From the NCBI GenBank assembly GCA_905178155.1, contig CAJINV010000004.1:5620828-5684827 (forward strand): a stretch of DNA of 64,000 nt, written 5' to 3'. The notes beneath the pieces were generated by a model. It was not told where the DNA came from. It searched no databases and saw only the letters and a program-made list of their open reading frames with translations. Position numbers and translations under genes: made by a program. Positions within the stretch are counted from its first letter, which is position 1, and each line of letters opens with the position of its first letter. Source of the DNA: Amoebophrya sp. A120. Lineage: Eukaryota; Sar; Dinophyceae; Syndiniales; Amoebophryaceae. Shown here piece by piece: positions 35,701 through 44,951 of the stretch.

Positions 35701-38700
35701 CTCGGCACCCTCTAAATCCAGTTTGTCATGCTGTTTAGGGACAGAAGGCGTCTTTTGTCATGCTACTTTAGCAGCTCTACCGCAGACCCCAAACAGGGTT
35801 ACAGTCGGCCTCACTTGCCATCCCTGCAAGAGAGGCACTTCATGCCTTGCAATTTATGCATGAGAAATTATCTCAGCTTTGTCGATTTCAAACCTGACAC
35901 TTCCATACACGAACACCTTGCCGTAGCTCCCACGCCCGATGACGCCGTGGTAAATCAGGTCCCGGTATGAATTGCAAACATGTCCGAGACTTGTCATGCA
36001 GATTTTCCATGATCCAGAACGCCTGTAATGCATGACGTAGCATCACAGATCTTTAAAAAGCTTCCTGATGCCTATTCCGCATCACAATAAATGCCCTCGC
36101 CGCGTAGCACAAACTGGACTCCTCTCGCTGCCCATGCAATGGAGATTTTTTTAGAGTCCAAAGTCAGCATCACAAGTTCCAACTTTCGTCCAGACCCAGA
36201 CGTATTTGCATTTGATACCCGGGGCTTCAGCACCCGGTGGAACTTCCCCGGTTTCTGATTCTGCTGAAACTGCTGTTGTATTCTGTGCAAAAGCGTCGTC
36301 ACACGAGTGTGTAACTTGCAATCTTGCATGACAGATCTGCATGATTTTCATCGTGTACTACAACAATCTAGATCATGACAGGTTCCATTCTTCTTCCGAA
36401 AAAGTAGATTTAGATTTTCATTCTCGTTAACACGAAAAGTTAAGTTGATGGTGATTCACGAGAAGCTATGAGGATCGTAAATTCGGATTGAACTAAGAGG
36501 GTCTCGAAACAAATGACGCCATGCCCAGGCACGAACAGACAGAAAGAAAGAAACGTGACGACGCCTTTGATGCAATTTTGCATATGCTGAACCATACTCA
36601 GTGTGTTGTACAACGACCCTGAGCCGTTTTGCTGTTGCTCCCTCTGCATTGCCTCATTCTCCAGCCGCTGCAGGCTGTTTGCCGACAGAAAGGAAGAGCC
36701 GTTTTGGAGGTTTTGCTGGTTTGATGATGTTGTTCCGCCGAGGTTCATATTAGTATTCGATGTCCCGTGCTGGAGGTTGCTACTGTACTGATGTTGATGC
36801 TGTTGTTCCTGCATCATACTAGTGTTGCTGGTGTTTCCAGTCGTCGAAGAAGAGTAGTTGCTGGTCATGATTCCATTCGCATTTGGTGCTGCACTTTGCA
36901 TCTGGTGTTGATGGTGCAGCTGCATTCCCGTAGTAGTTCCCCCGCCGCCGGTCCCCATGTGATTTGTACCCAGATGCATAGGCTGCTGGTGCTGCCCCAG
37001 CGGGGCGCTCATGGTCTTGGACATGTTATGCGTCGCGGTTGTAGAAGTACCAGCCCCCGCGACCCCGGTAGTACTTCCTGCGGAGTACAAGTGTCCACCT
37101 CCGTGCTGGACAAAAGGTGGGCTATGGGGGTGTCAGGATCGAAATCGACAAAATCGAAAAATTTGTAATGCGTAAAATGTAGAGCACGGATGGCCTGTGT
37201 TGGGGAGCATGCAAATGCGACCGATGGCGAGCCTGTTTAGGGGAAGCCGATGAGCTGCCAGAGTAGCACGACAGGAGCAGTCTTCTTTGCCCAAACAGCC
37301 TGACAGACTGGATTTTGGTGCGTCCGCAATTTGTCATGCACCACTTGGAAACTGAGGCTCCAACTGGCATCGATTTTGTGCATCACAAATTTTTTCGATC
37401 TTGTCAATTTCGATTCTGACACTTTCATACGGGCCGCCTGAAGAATATTGATGGTGGCCGTCGTGGTTGTTGTACATAGCGGACGACCGGTGACTATTCA
37501 TGTTGTTGCCCGCTGGTTGATGTATCGTGTGGTTGTAAGTTGTATTCGAACTGTTGCTGTTGTTGTACATCAACCGCGCTTGCTGGTGTTGTACTTGTTG
37601 CTGCTGCTGCCCGCCTACCGCTGGACGACCACTCTGCCCCCGCACATTACCACTCGTTGTCGTATTTGATGTTGCATCGAATTGGTGGCTTGACTCTTGC
37701 TGTTTCGTATCAAATGCAAAAATGTCTGGGTCTGGAAGATTCTGAGACTTGTCATGCACGTTTTGCATGAGCCATGAGGTCTGGAATGCAAGACCTAGCA
37801 TGACAGGCTCTGTGAGATCCGTATCATGCCTATGCTGCATGAGAAACTTCCTCTCAACTTGGCCAAAAGTGGACAGCTTTTGGCATTCATGCAACACAGA
37901 TTTTTGCACGATCCAGAATTAGCATTACAAGTTGCAACCTTTCAGACCCAGACATTTTCGCAATGCATATTTCGGCGTGCCATTGTTCATCACGGGGGTG
38001 TTGCAGTTGGCGTGCAATTATGGATTGCAAATATGTCTGGGTCTGGAAGGATGCGAACTTGTCATGCACATTTTGCATGACCCGTGACGTCTGTGATGCT
38101 GGTGCTAGCATCACTGATTTTTTGAGAGCTTCTTGATGCTATATTGCGCATGAGAAATAATGCCTTCTCCGCGTGCCAAGAACTGGACTCCTTCTGCTGC
38201 TCATGCAACACACATATTTTCAGAATCCGCAGACAGCATTACAAGTTCCACTCTTTCAGACCCAGACATTTTTGCAGTTGGTAGCAATTGCCGCACCAGA
38301 GGGGACGAAGAAGCGTTCGTGTGGTTGGGCCCGACGAAGTTCGGCGGCATTGCGTGCTGCTGCTGCGCAGAGGTGATACCCATCTCCACTAGGTTGGCAT
38401 AGGTAACCACCTGGCCTTGTTGGCCAGTCGCAGACGTTGCACCAGTGGAAGAAGAACCGTTGTTGTTATCCACAGAAAAAAACCCATCCACATCCATTTT
38501 TTGCATGACAGCCTCGTGATTTGATACGTGTTTTCCATGACAAATTGGTTGTGGACGGGTTTTTTTCTGTGGATAGTTGTTCATAGAAGTACTCATCTGT
38601 TGCTGCAGTTGATTGTGCTGATGTCCTCCATGTCCCTGCATGTGATGCTGCCCCGCACTCCCACCCCCGCCGCCCTGAGCGGCCACCATCGGTGCTGCTG

Positions 38701-41700
38701 TAGTTGCTGTGGTAATAGAAGAACTAACGTGCTGCTGTGTTGACAGCATGTGCTGCGTGTAGCCGGACAGTTGCGGACTCGGCGTGGAGCTTATCCCCCA
38801 GAAAAAAACAGGCAGGCGCAGGTCATATTTGTAAATAATAAGACAAAAAAATCTGTGTTGCATGTCCTAAACAGCCCGCTATGGGGTCGCCCATGACAGA
38901 TTTTTCTGCTATTTCACTTTTGCATTACAGGCGTGCCCTGCCTGCTTTTTTCTCTGGGATAGAGCTGTACAGCTGGTCAGAGAGCAGAAGTTGTTGCTGC
39001 TGCTGCTGCAGGGGACTGGAGTGCGTGCTGTTCAGGTGGTCGGCTTGGTGTTGATTACCGCCGATCAGGTTGTAGTTGTAGCGCGGAGTCATCATATTCA
39101 TCTGTGTTTGGTGTGCACCACCACCAGTCGCACCATTTGACATTCCCATCGCAGCTCCATGCTGTTGCTGCTGTGTGCGCGCACTCGTGTTCGAAGTGGT
39201 ATTTGCACTTTGCTGCAGCAACTGCCTCGGGGGAGCTCCTGCATTTGATGTTGACGCAACGGCCGCTCCAGAAGTTGTGATGGACGTCAACATGTTGGGT
39301 CCTTCACCTCCAGATGTACCACCTCCCCCACCTCCGTTGCTTAAACTTAAACCGGGCGGCATTCTGTGGTGGTCTTGCGCGGCCGTTGCACTGCTGCTCC
39401 CCGGGGGGTTGTGGACAGTGGTGGAAATACGGTTATCGGCATGTTGCATTTGCTGGTGTTGACTAAGACTGTGGCTGTTGCCCGTTAAGGACCCGGATCC
39501 GCTGGTGTGCTGCGCCAGATGATGGTTATGGTTAAAACCCCCGCCTTGAAAATGGTGGTGGTGATCCCCCGCCGACACAACCGACCGGTGCGAGTTGTAG
39601 TTCATGTGGCGGCTACTAGTAGTACCAGCTGGACAGTTATTTTCGTTGTGTCGTGTGAACTTTACGCATTAAGTAACCAAGACGGAGTTAACATCAACTT
39701 CAAAAAATAGGAAATTCTGCTGCACTTCTACGCGACATCACTCAACAAACAGCAGCACTTTAGTACCTCGTGATAATATTGTACCTTTGTGCCCGGATAT
39801 GCAAGAAAAAAACTGTGTAAGTGTAACTTTCTTGGAGGAACAGCATCATAAGTTTGCTCTGCATGACGGAGAAAACCTGTGATGCGTAGCTAGTAGCTGA
39901 AAACACGTACGAAAGGAGCCTCTGACGCATGTCCAGCATGCCAGTTGTAAGTGTCTTGCATCGTCTGCAACACAAAGTTACACTTACACAGTTTTTTTCT
40001 TGGATACCGGAGGTGGTGGAGCCATTCGCGCTACTTCCCGGAGACGCTACCGCCTGCCGAGCCGGCGTCGGCAGGGTACCGAAGTTATTCATACCGTTAT
40101 TGTTATTCTCCTGACCACTTCTATGCTTGTCCAACGGGGTGCCATGATTTCCACGAACCACTCCAGCGGTAGAGGGTGCAGTAGTGCTTTTGTGTCCTGT
40201 CGTGTAGGAGCCTCGATCCATGATAGGGGAAGCTCCAGTCGCCTTGTTGAGTAAAGGCGTCGCAGTCCGACTGTTGTTCCTGCTACTCGAGGGCGCTGCT
40301 CCCAGCAACTGCGTACCAGCGGCGACCAGGACCGGTGACTGGGCCCGGCTGGTGTTTATCGAATGCAAATGATGTGTCTGGCTGTGGAAAAATGGAATTT
40401 GTGTTGCATGCCTAGCTATTCATCATGAAAAATCTGTGTTACATAGCCGGCAAAGGCGTTACTTAATTATTTTTGTCATGCAGAGACGCAGCTTGTCCTT
40501 GTCAGGCGTGCTACGCATCGGACGGCGTCAAACAAACTTGTCATGCTTGGCTGGACCTGAAAGCACTAGAGTTATCCATACTTTAGCATCACAAGTACGT
40601 TTCCAGACCCAGACATATTTGCACTGGGTATTGTTCGCGCTAGTACAATTACTCGAAAGCTGCACCACGTTGGCAGAGCAGGGTATGAGAGTGTACAACT
40701 CGTCCGACTCCCCCTAATTTGTAATGCAAAATAGCAAGGGCTGCACTGCCTGCATGCCAAATTTTGGAACAACCTCGCACAGTAGAATAATCCGTATACA
40801 AAAAATTTGTCATGCGGAAGCGACATATCTGCCGTTGCTTGTGTTGCTGTAGTTCATGCCATACAAATGAAGGGGAGGGTTGTCCACCACTCGGATACAG
40901 GGGATGCTTGAACTACTCAAAGGCACAACCAGGGGCCGCAACTTCCGTTGCTCAAGTAACGGACTTCTTGTTTGCCGGGGGCTGCTAAATTGAAAAGCTG
41001 TAGTTGTACTGATTATGTTCGTCGGTTGAAAAGGTTGAAACGAATTTATATTCTGCTGGGGTTCTTGTTGTTTCTTGGTATTAAAAACAGCTGGCGCAAC
41101 GGAAGTTGTAGCGGTAGAATAATTTCTTGCACTGCTAATAGTGGTTGTTGCGCAGTGGTCTGGAAGTAGTTGTAGATCTTTTTGTTCTATCGTCTGCGGC
41201 CCCGCAAGTTCTTGTGTCTCTTGTGAAGAAGACTCCGTAGTTGCGGGGGACGAGGTGTTTGACTTGACAAGATTTTTGGTCTTGTTAGCACTGGTATTAT
41301 TTGCTGCTCTATTCCTTCCTAACAAAACTGGAGAGCAGTGCGCGGAGGAGGAAACAAATGTTCTTGCACAACTACCGCGCGGGCTTTGCCGCGAGGAGGA
41401 TAGAGTAGTCCTAGTCGTCGTAGTCTTCAATGGAGTCGTTACAGTGCTGACCCTCGGTCCTGCTGCGTGAAAATTCTGTTGAATCTTGCCACTACCGGTC
41501 GACGTCGGTCGGCCTGCGTGTGTGTACGTACAAGTAGGGATAAGGATACAAGAAATTGATTCACTGAAATGGTAGCATTGATGCTCCTGTAGTTCACTCA
41601 GTTCTTACTAGTACGACATTTTTTTGAGAGCTGCTCCTTGTCTTGAGAATAAGATGTTGAAAGGACACTCTAAATTAATATAACAACAGGTATATATTAC

Positions 41701-42597
41701 TGCTCGAGAAATTTCGCGCGACTAACACCGGAGAGCCCGTGCGAATAAACGTAGGTGAACCACTTTGATGCAGACTACTGTTTTTAGCTGCACCAGTAGA
41801 CGAGCTGCAACTCGATGAAGAAAGCGTGGTAGAAGTGACGACGCCCGAAATGGTGTGCTGTGCTGCTGTTGCTGCAGCCTTAGACGACGTCGCTGTCGTG
41901 CGGCGCGCGGACAGCGACGATCGCACACTTGAAGGACACAAGCCTCGCGCGGAGGCTGGCGGCTGTCGCGGGGAAGTTGTTTTCACGAGGACTGCTCTTT
42001 TGGTCGCTTTACCGGTTCTTGAAGACGTCGGGGAGCTTGATGTTCCACCAAAAGCTGCTGCTTTATTCGATGCTGCTATGCATTGTCCTGACGAAGTTGT
42101 TACCAGTTGTTCCGGACCACGCCGGATGTCGACCGGACTGCTGATGTTTCTATTAGTTGTATTTGTATTCGACGAAGTCGCTGTGGTCTTGGGTAGTAGT
42201 CCGCCTGATGTAGTAGTTTTTACTCCACCTCCACGCGCGGAGAACAATAGCCCTACTCTAGGCGGTATGAGAGTGCACAACTCCCCCTGCCCCTCATTTG
42301 TCATGCAAAATGCCTAGTCTACCTCTACGCCATGGCTCTTGGCACTGTTTGCATGACAAGTTTTGGCAGCCCAAATAGCACTATAATCCTGTCCAAATTT
42401 GTCATGCAAATCCTGTTTTCTTGCTGACACTTGTATTGCTGTTCATGCAATAGAAATGGGGGGGAGGGGGAGTTGTGCACTTTCATAGGCGGGGGTGGAC
42501 TGCGATTGATTGCGTGCTGAGATGAAGACGATTTATAATTTGCTGTTGTAGGTCTAGATGCTCCTGTAGAAACAGCACGGGAGTTGCTAGTGGTCAT
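29727..42597 (-). CDS. AGC-family Ser/Thr protein kinase with long Q/N/S/T-rich N-terminus
   Basis: Exons 42597-42488, 42265-41701, 41459-40898, 40683-40631, 40356-40007, 39797-39785, 39628-38962, 38791-38576, 38466-38284, 38018-37970, 37707-37430, 37122-36585, 36278-36218, 35965-35908, 35599-35555, 35328-35063, 31315-31018, 30840-30633, 30436-30327, 30213-30014, 29775-29727. The first ~900 residues are low complexity (poly-Q, N, H, G). The kinase domain follows: glycine loop [10 protein letters not shown], lysine in LYAVKVLSK, hinge MEYC, catalytic loop [14 protein letters not shown] in [10 protein letters not shown], activation loop [28 protein letters not shown]. The C-tail has FFDEEF and FQGYEYTP, typical of AGC kinases (PKA/AKT/S6K/SGK group). 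A 26-residue or so insert sits between the glycine loop and the lysine. It ends in TGA at 29727. Introns are 13 introners and seven GT-AG introns. The N-terminal part could be a separate gene ending at a stop near 39735, since its link rests on the 13-base exon at 39785-39797; the kinase would then start at the ATG at 39605. Confidence 0.75.
29776..30013. mobile_element. Introner H, only copy of its family here
   Basis: Ends TATGGAGCTCTCAAATG and CGTTTGAGAGCGCCATA, with CATTCTCAACTGTTACA and its complement just inside: a ~40 bp inverted repeat. Flanks CGAAG and CCAAG (4 of 5). Removal joins VQPMV to FEAHGSDD and gives the stop at 29727. Confidence 0.85.
31428..31478. repeat. Direct repeat copy 1 of 3
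   Basis: Contains CTTAATGCCGTGAAGGGCAG then AAATGTTCGGAAGGGCAAGA. The other copies are at 33240-33290 and 34680-34721, all in the same orientation, bounding two GC-rich segments of about 1.8 and 1.4 kb. Confidence 0.9.
32197..32324. repeat. 32-bp tandem repeat, four copies
   Basis: Units beginning CCG(C/G)CGTTTGAAGTTGG start at 32197, 32229, 32261 and 32293, each followed by (T/C)CGAAAAATCCAAT-type sequence; the last copy is more diverged. Confidence 0.9.
33240..33290. repeat. Direct repeat copy 2 of 3
   Basis: Same as the 31428 copy with one change (AAGGACAG for AAGGGCAG), including the ACCCTACTCTTAATGCC start. Confidence 0.9.
34680..34721. repeat. Direct repeat copy 3 of 3
   Basis: Shares TTCTTAATGCCGTGAAGGGC onward with the copies at 31428 and 33240; like copy 2 it continues into ATCGTGC. 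Confidence 0.9.
34764..34979. mobile_element. Introner G inside a conventional kinase intron
   Basis: TATCCCACGAAAAAAGTGTT left, AACACTTTTTTTTTGCGATA right, direct repeat ACAAG on both sides. It shares most of its interior with the flanks of the 9073-9994 element. It lies in a 3.7-kb GT-AG intron, so it does not need to be spliced on its own. Confidence 0.92.
35329..35554. mobile_element. Introner B3
   Basis: TATGACAGTGCACAACTCCC left, AGTTGTGCACTCTCATA right, direct repeat CCGGC on both sides. Removal joins SLQLGP to GKSGSKRDQ in frame, inside the kinase N-lobe. Confidence 0.95.
35600..35907. mobile_element. Introner I2, splits the kinase glycine loop region
   Basis: TATGGGAGTGTCAGGATTG left, CCTGACACTTCCATA right, direct repeat CACGA on both sides. 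Removal joins GRGSYGKVF to VCQVKNP in frame. With the sense repeat TCGTG, none of the six equivalent cut positions gives GT-AG ends. Confidence 0.95.
35966..36217. mobile_element. Introner A8
   Basis: TATGAATTGCAAACATGTCC left (core decayed), CCAGACCCAGACGTATTTGC then ATTTGATA right, direct repeat CCCGG on both sides. Removal joins HRVLKPR to DLIYHGV in frame. Confidence 0.92.
36279..36584. mobile_element. Introner E-like, divergent
   Basis: TATTCTGTGCAAAAGCGTCG left and GACGCCTTTGATGCAATTTT then GCATA right; flanks TGTTG and TGCTG (4 of 5). Joining gives LSMVQ to QQFQQNQ in frame, within a glutamine-rich stretch. Confidence 0.75.
37123..37429. mobile_element. Introner I1
   Basis: TATGGGGGTGTCAGGATCG left, CGATTCTGACACTTTCATA right; flanks TGGGC and CGGGC (4 of 5). 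It matches I2 in size and interior. Removal joins YSSGGP to PFVQHGGG in frame. Confidence 0.9.
37708..37969. mobile_element. Introner A9
   Basis: TATCAAATGCAAAAATGTCT left, CAGACCCAGACATTTTCGC then AATGCATA right, direct repeat TTTCG on both sides. Confidence 0.94.
38019..38283. mobile_element. Introner A10
   Basis: TATGGATTGCAAATATGTCT left, CAGACCCAGACATTTTTGC then AGTTGGTA right, direct repeat GCAAT on both sides. Only a 49-base exon separates it from A9; joining across both gives VRQLHANCNT...NGTPKQQES in frame. Confidence 0.93.
38467..38575. mobile_element. Introner J, 109 bp, smallest in the window
   Basis: TATCCACAGAAAAAAACCC left, GGGTTTTTTTCTGTGGATA right, direct repeat GTTGT on both sides. 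Element plus one repeat copy is 114 bp and open in the host frame, so retention would insert 38 residues without a stop. Confidence 0.88.
38792..38961. mobile_element. Introner K
   Basis: TATCCCCCAGAAAAAAACAG left, CTGCTTTTTTCTCTGGGATA right, with CAGGCAGG/CCTGCCTG just inside; direct repeat GAGCT on both sides. Length is 170 bp. Confidence 0.9.
39798..40006. mobile_element. Introner F2
   Basis: TATGCAAGAAAAAAACTGTG left, CACAGTTTTTTTCTTGGATA right, direct repeat CCGGA on both sides. Interior closely resembles F1 at 63032 (GTGTAACTTT(C/T)TTGGAGGAAC). Confidence 0.93.
40357..40630. mobile_element. Introner A11
   Basis: TATCGAATGCAAATGATGTG left, CCAGACCCAGACATATTTGC then ACTGGGTA right; flanks GTGTT and TTGTT (4 of 5). 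Removal joins CTSAN to NTSRAQS in frame. Confidence 0.88.
40684..40897. mobile_element. Introner B4
   Basis: TATGAGAGTGTACAACTCG left, AGGGTTGTCCACCACTCGGATA-type right end, direct repeat CAGGG on both sides. The inverted repeats are more decayed than in other B copies. Removal joins SSSIPC to SANVVQL in frame. Confidence 0.88.
42266..42487. mobile_element. Introner B5
   Basis: TATGAGAGTGCACAACTCCC left, GGAGTTGTGCACTTTCATA right, direct repeat GGCGG on both sides. It follows the first coding exon of the kinase gene. Confidence 0.94.
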
Positions 42598-43034
42598 GCT
42601 AGAATTGGAAACAAAGTTTATCTTCGATTCGACGTTCTTTATTCGATTTCAACTGATCACTTTTGTATATGTCTGTCCAGCTCTTCGACGTTTCGCCCCT
42701 GATTCTCTGGGTTCTTTCCGCGACTTGCACTTCTTTCTTTGTTCCCTTCGGTCTGTTGTTCCCTTCGGTCTGTTATTCCTTTTGTTCTCGCCAGGTGCTG
42801 TGGTTTTTGATGTCTCAGTGCGGCTAGTAATACTCGTCGTTTAATAATATTCTGCTGTTCTCCTCGTCAAAAGTGTAGCCGATAAAAAATACCGCTGCAT
42901 TGCAATGTGCAATTTGTTCAACTGCGCTCTGCCGTAAACAAAAGTAGAACTTCGTGATGTTGAGTCACAACTTCGAAGCTGCCAAGTGGGGATGTTCTTA
43001 CTGGGTGTGAGTCGTGATGTTGATCCATGGCAAG

Positions 43035-43490
43035 TCACACAGCGACCCTTCTTACAATTGCCGTGCCTTTTATTTGATACGTCGAATCGGAGGCCCAGGC
43101 CCTCGTTCTTTTGACGCTCTTGCTTCTAGGCTGCCAGGTTAGTAGTTTCGATGCGCAGACGATGTTGAAAGGCCCGCTAGCATTGCCTGTACGAAGGAGG
43201 ACATCGCAAGAAAAAACTGTTTCAGGATGCATAGAATGGAGCACAGAACTCTTTGTATTGCTACACCGACAAGACATTTAACGATATAAGCGTGTTTTCC
43301 CTCTGGGAAATGCGCGCATGGCAAATCTTCTGCGCCATGTGTAGCAAACTTGTGACGCAGATCTTGCAATATCATCACAATGAAACCGTTTTTTCGTGGG
43401 ATAGAGGACGGCGAACTTCTTCGACGTTTCTTCTTTATTCAGAAGAGTTGTAAAGCTCGGCAAGAGAAGGGCTGTACAACTAGTACAAAC
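43035..43490 (-). CDS. 3' part of a small gene of unknown function
   Basis: Two exons flank a family G introner: one ending KEETSKKFAV and one starting LRTGNASGPFN and ending VRRVAV-stop. Joined, they give roughly 75-80 codons with basic composition (RSKSVKRTRAW). No ATG lies in frame at the 5' side; an in-frame TGA just upstream and AG acceptors near 43480 suggest earlier exons at higher coordinates that I cannot place. I do not recognise the product. Confidence 0.55.
43202..43403. mobile_element. Introner G4
   Basis: CATCGCAAGAAAAAACTGTT left, AACCGTTTTTTCGTGGGATA right, direct repeat GAGGA on both sides. Removal joins KFAVL to LRTGNAS in frame, the main evidence that this stretch is a gene. 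Confidence 0.88.
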
Positions 43491-44951
43491 TCGGGATCAT
43501 GAAAGAGCCTTTGGTGGATTGAGAATCTAAAAAAATCTAAAAAATCTTCTAGTTGCATCATCATCATCATTTAACTTCAGGTCCGGTGGTATTTTTTGGT
43601 CATAACAAAACTCACAGCTCTTTACACTATCTAGATTTAAACGTCAATCCCGTTGTTCCCCTACTAGATGGTTTGTGATTTTTGGATATCAGAGCAGCAT
43701 CACCAGTAGGCTTGAAATCCAGAATCACACAGCACAATGCCGAATAGCAGGCGGGAAAACTACAAAAGTGAGAGCAAAACCAAAGAAAAAGCGTTGAGGT
43801 TCCTCCGAAAAGAAATATATTTTGGTTTGTCGCTCTTCTGAAAAGGGCACATCCGCAAATTGGAACTCCAACAATGAAAAAAGGAGTAGACACGGTTTGA
43901 TGTAGCAGATCGGCAATGAACATAAGATGAGGGAAAGCTAATCATACTTGATGGCCGCGGGTGCTTTTCCAAAACGCTATGCCTTGCTCGTAGAAGCGAA
44001 CATGTGCTGCGAAGCCGTGGGTCAGTGACTAAAAGATGAAATTCGCAGCTGATCAGCGTTTCATGAGTGCTGTCTTCGCGAAACATGTACTTAAAAAGAA
44101 AATGTCTTGCTTGCCTTGACAACCACGTCACAAAAGAAAGAAGATCCGTGGCGTGTGCGCCGGCGCACCACTGGCAACTCCGGTAAAAACTACGGAACAA
44201 CGGGATCGTCTTCGTGTCCCAGTTGTACTGCTACTACCTATGATGTTGCCAGCAATACATGATACACAATGCTCCATCAGAGATGAAAATTACGGCTCCC
44301 ATTGTCGTGCTAAGGTGTCCTCAAAAAGCCTTGTAGCAGCTCGCGGACTCGGTCGTCTGAATGATCCGAACGCGGTTATTTCTATCCGCCGCGCGCGCGC
44401 TTTTCTATTGCAGGTTTATTTCTGGCGTTCATTATTGACTTTTGAACAGCTCCAACTTCTCCAGAAAGTTTTTCATTCAACGTCCTCCGTTGGAAGTAGT
44501 TTGGAAGTGACCACTAGAAGTGCAAAGCATAGAACTGAACAAGTAGTGCCAACACGAGAACGTCAAACTTTTATCTGGAACACGCATGACTCTCCCGCCG
44601 TTCACGCCACGAAATAAGGAAGGGGCCTGCCCGCTCGACTTTGCGAAAGCGGTCCTCTGATTGTTCTTGATTTTCACTTTTCGTCCGATCGGTTTTTCTT
44701 TTTCTCATTTTTGCAACAAAACAAAGCAGCTTGTCACCTTGGCCCAAGAAAGGCCACGTCTTTGAACCACACTTTTTGAACCATTGGAAGACATTCTACA
44801 GAAACAACCTTCGTGGTCGACACCTCTTCGACCATCCGTGGAAAAATCTAGGATTTGACGTGTTGTTGCTTTTGATCTCAACAATGTTGTGACATCATAC
44901 AGGAGCGCAAGGTGGCGGTTTAGTATCTTGACAAAAATTTATTATGATTTT
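43491..44951. other. Spacer with no supported gene
   Basis: Upstream exons of the 43035 gene may be here. Frames at 43627-44200 (minus) and 44153-44617 (plus) are the longest, but they lack domain character or introner junctions. The 3' flank of the P2X-like gene ends at 44951. Confidence 0.45.

Noticed and set aside
43760-44200. 146-codon minus frame upstream of the small gene
   Set aside because: No splice junction to the 43490 exon could be placed and composition is not convincing.
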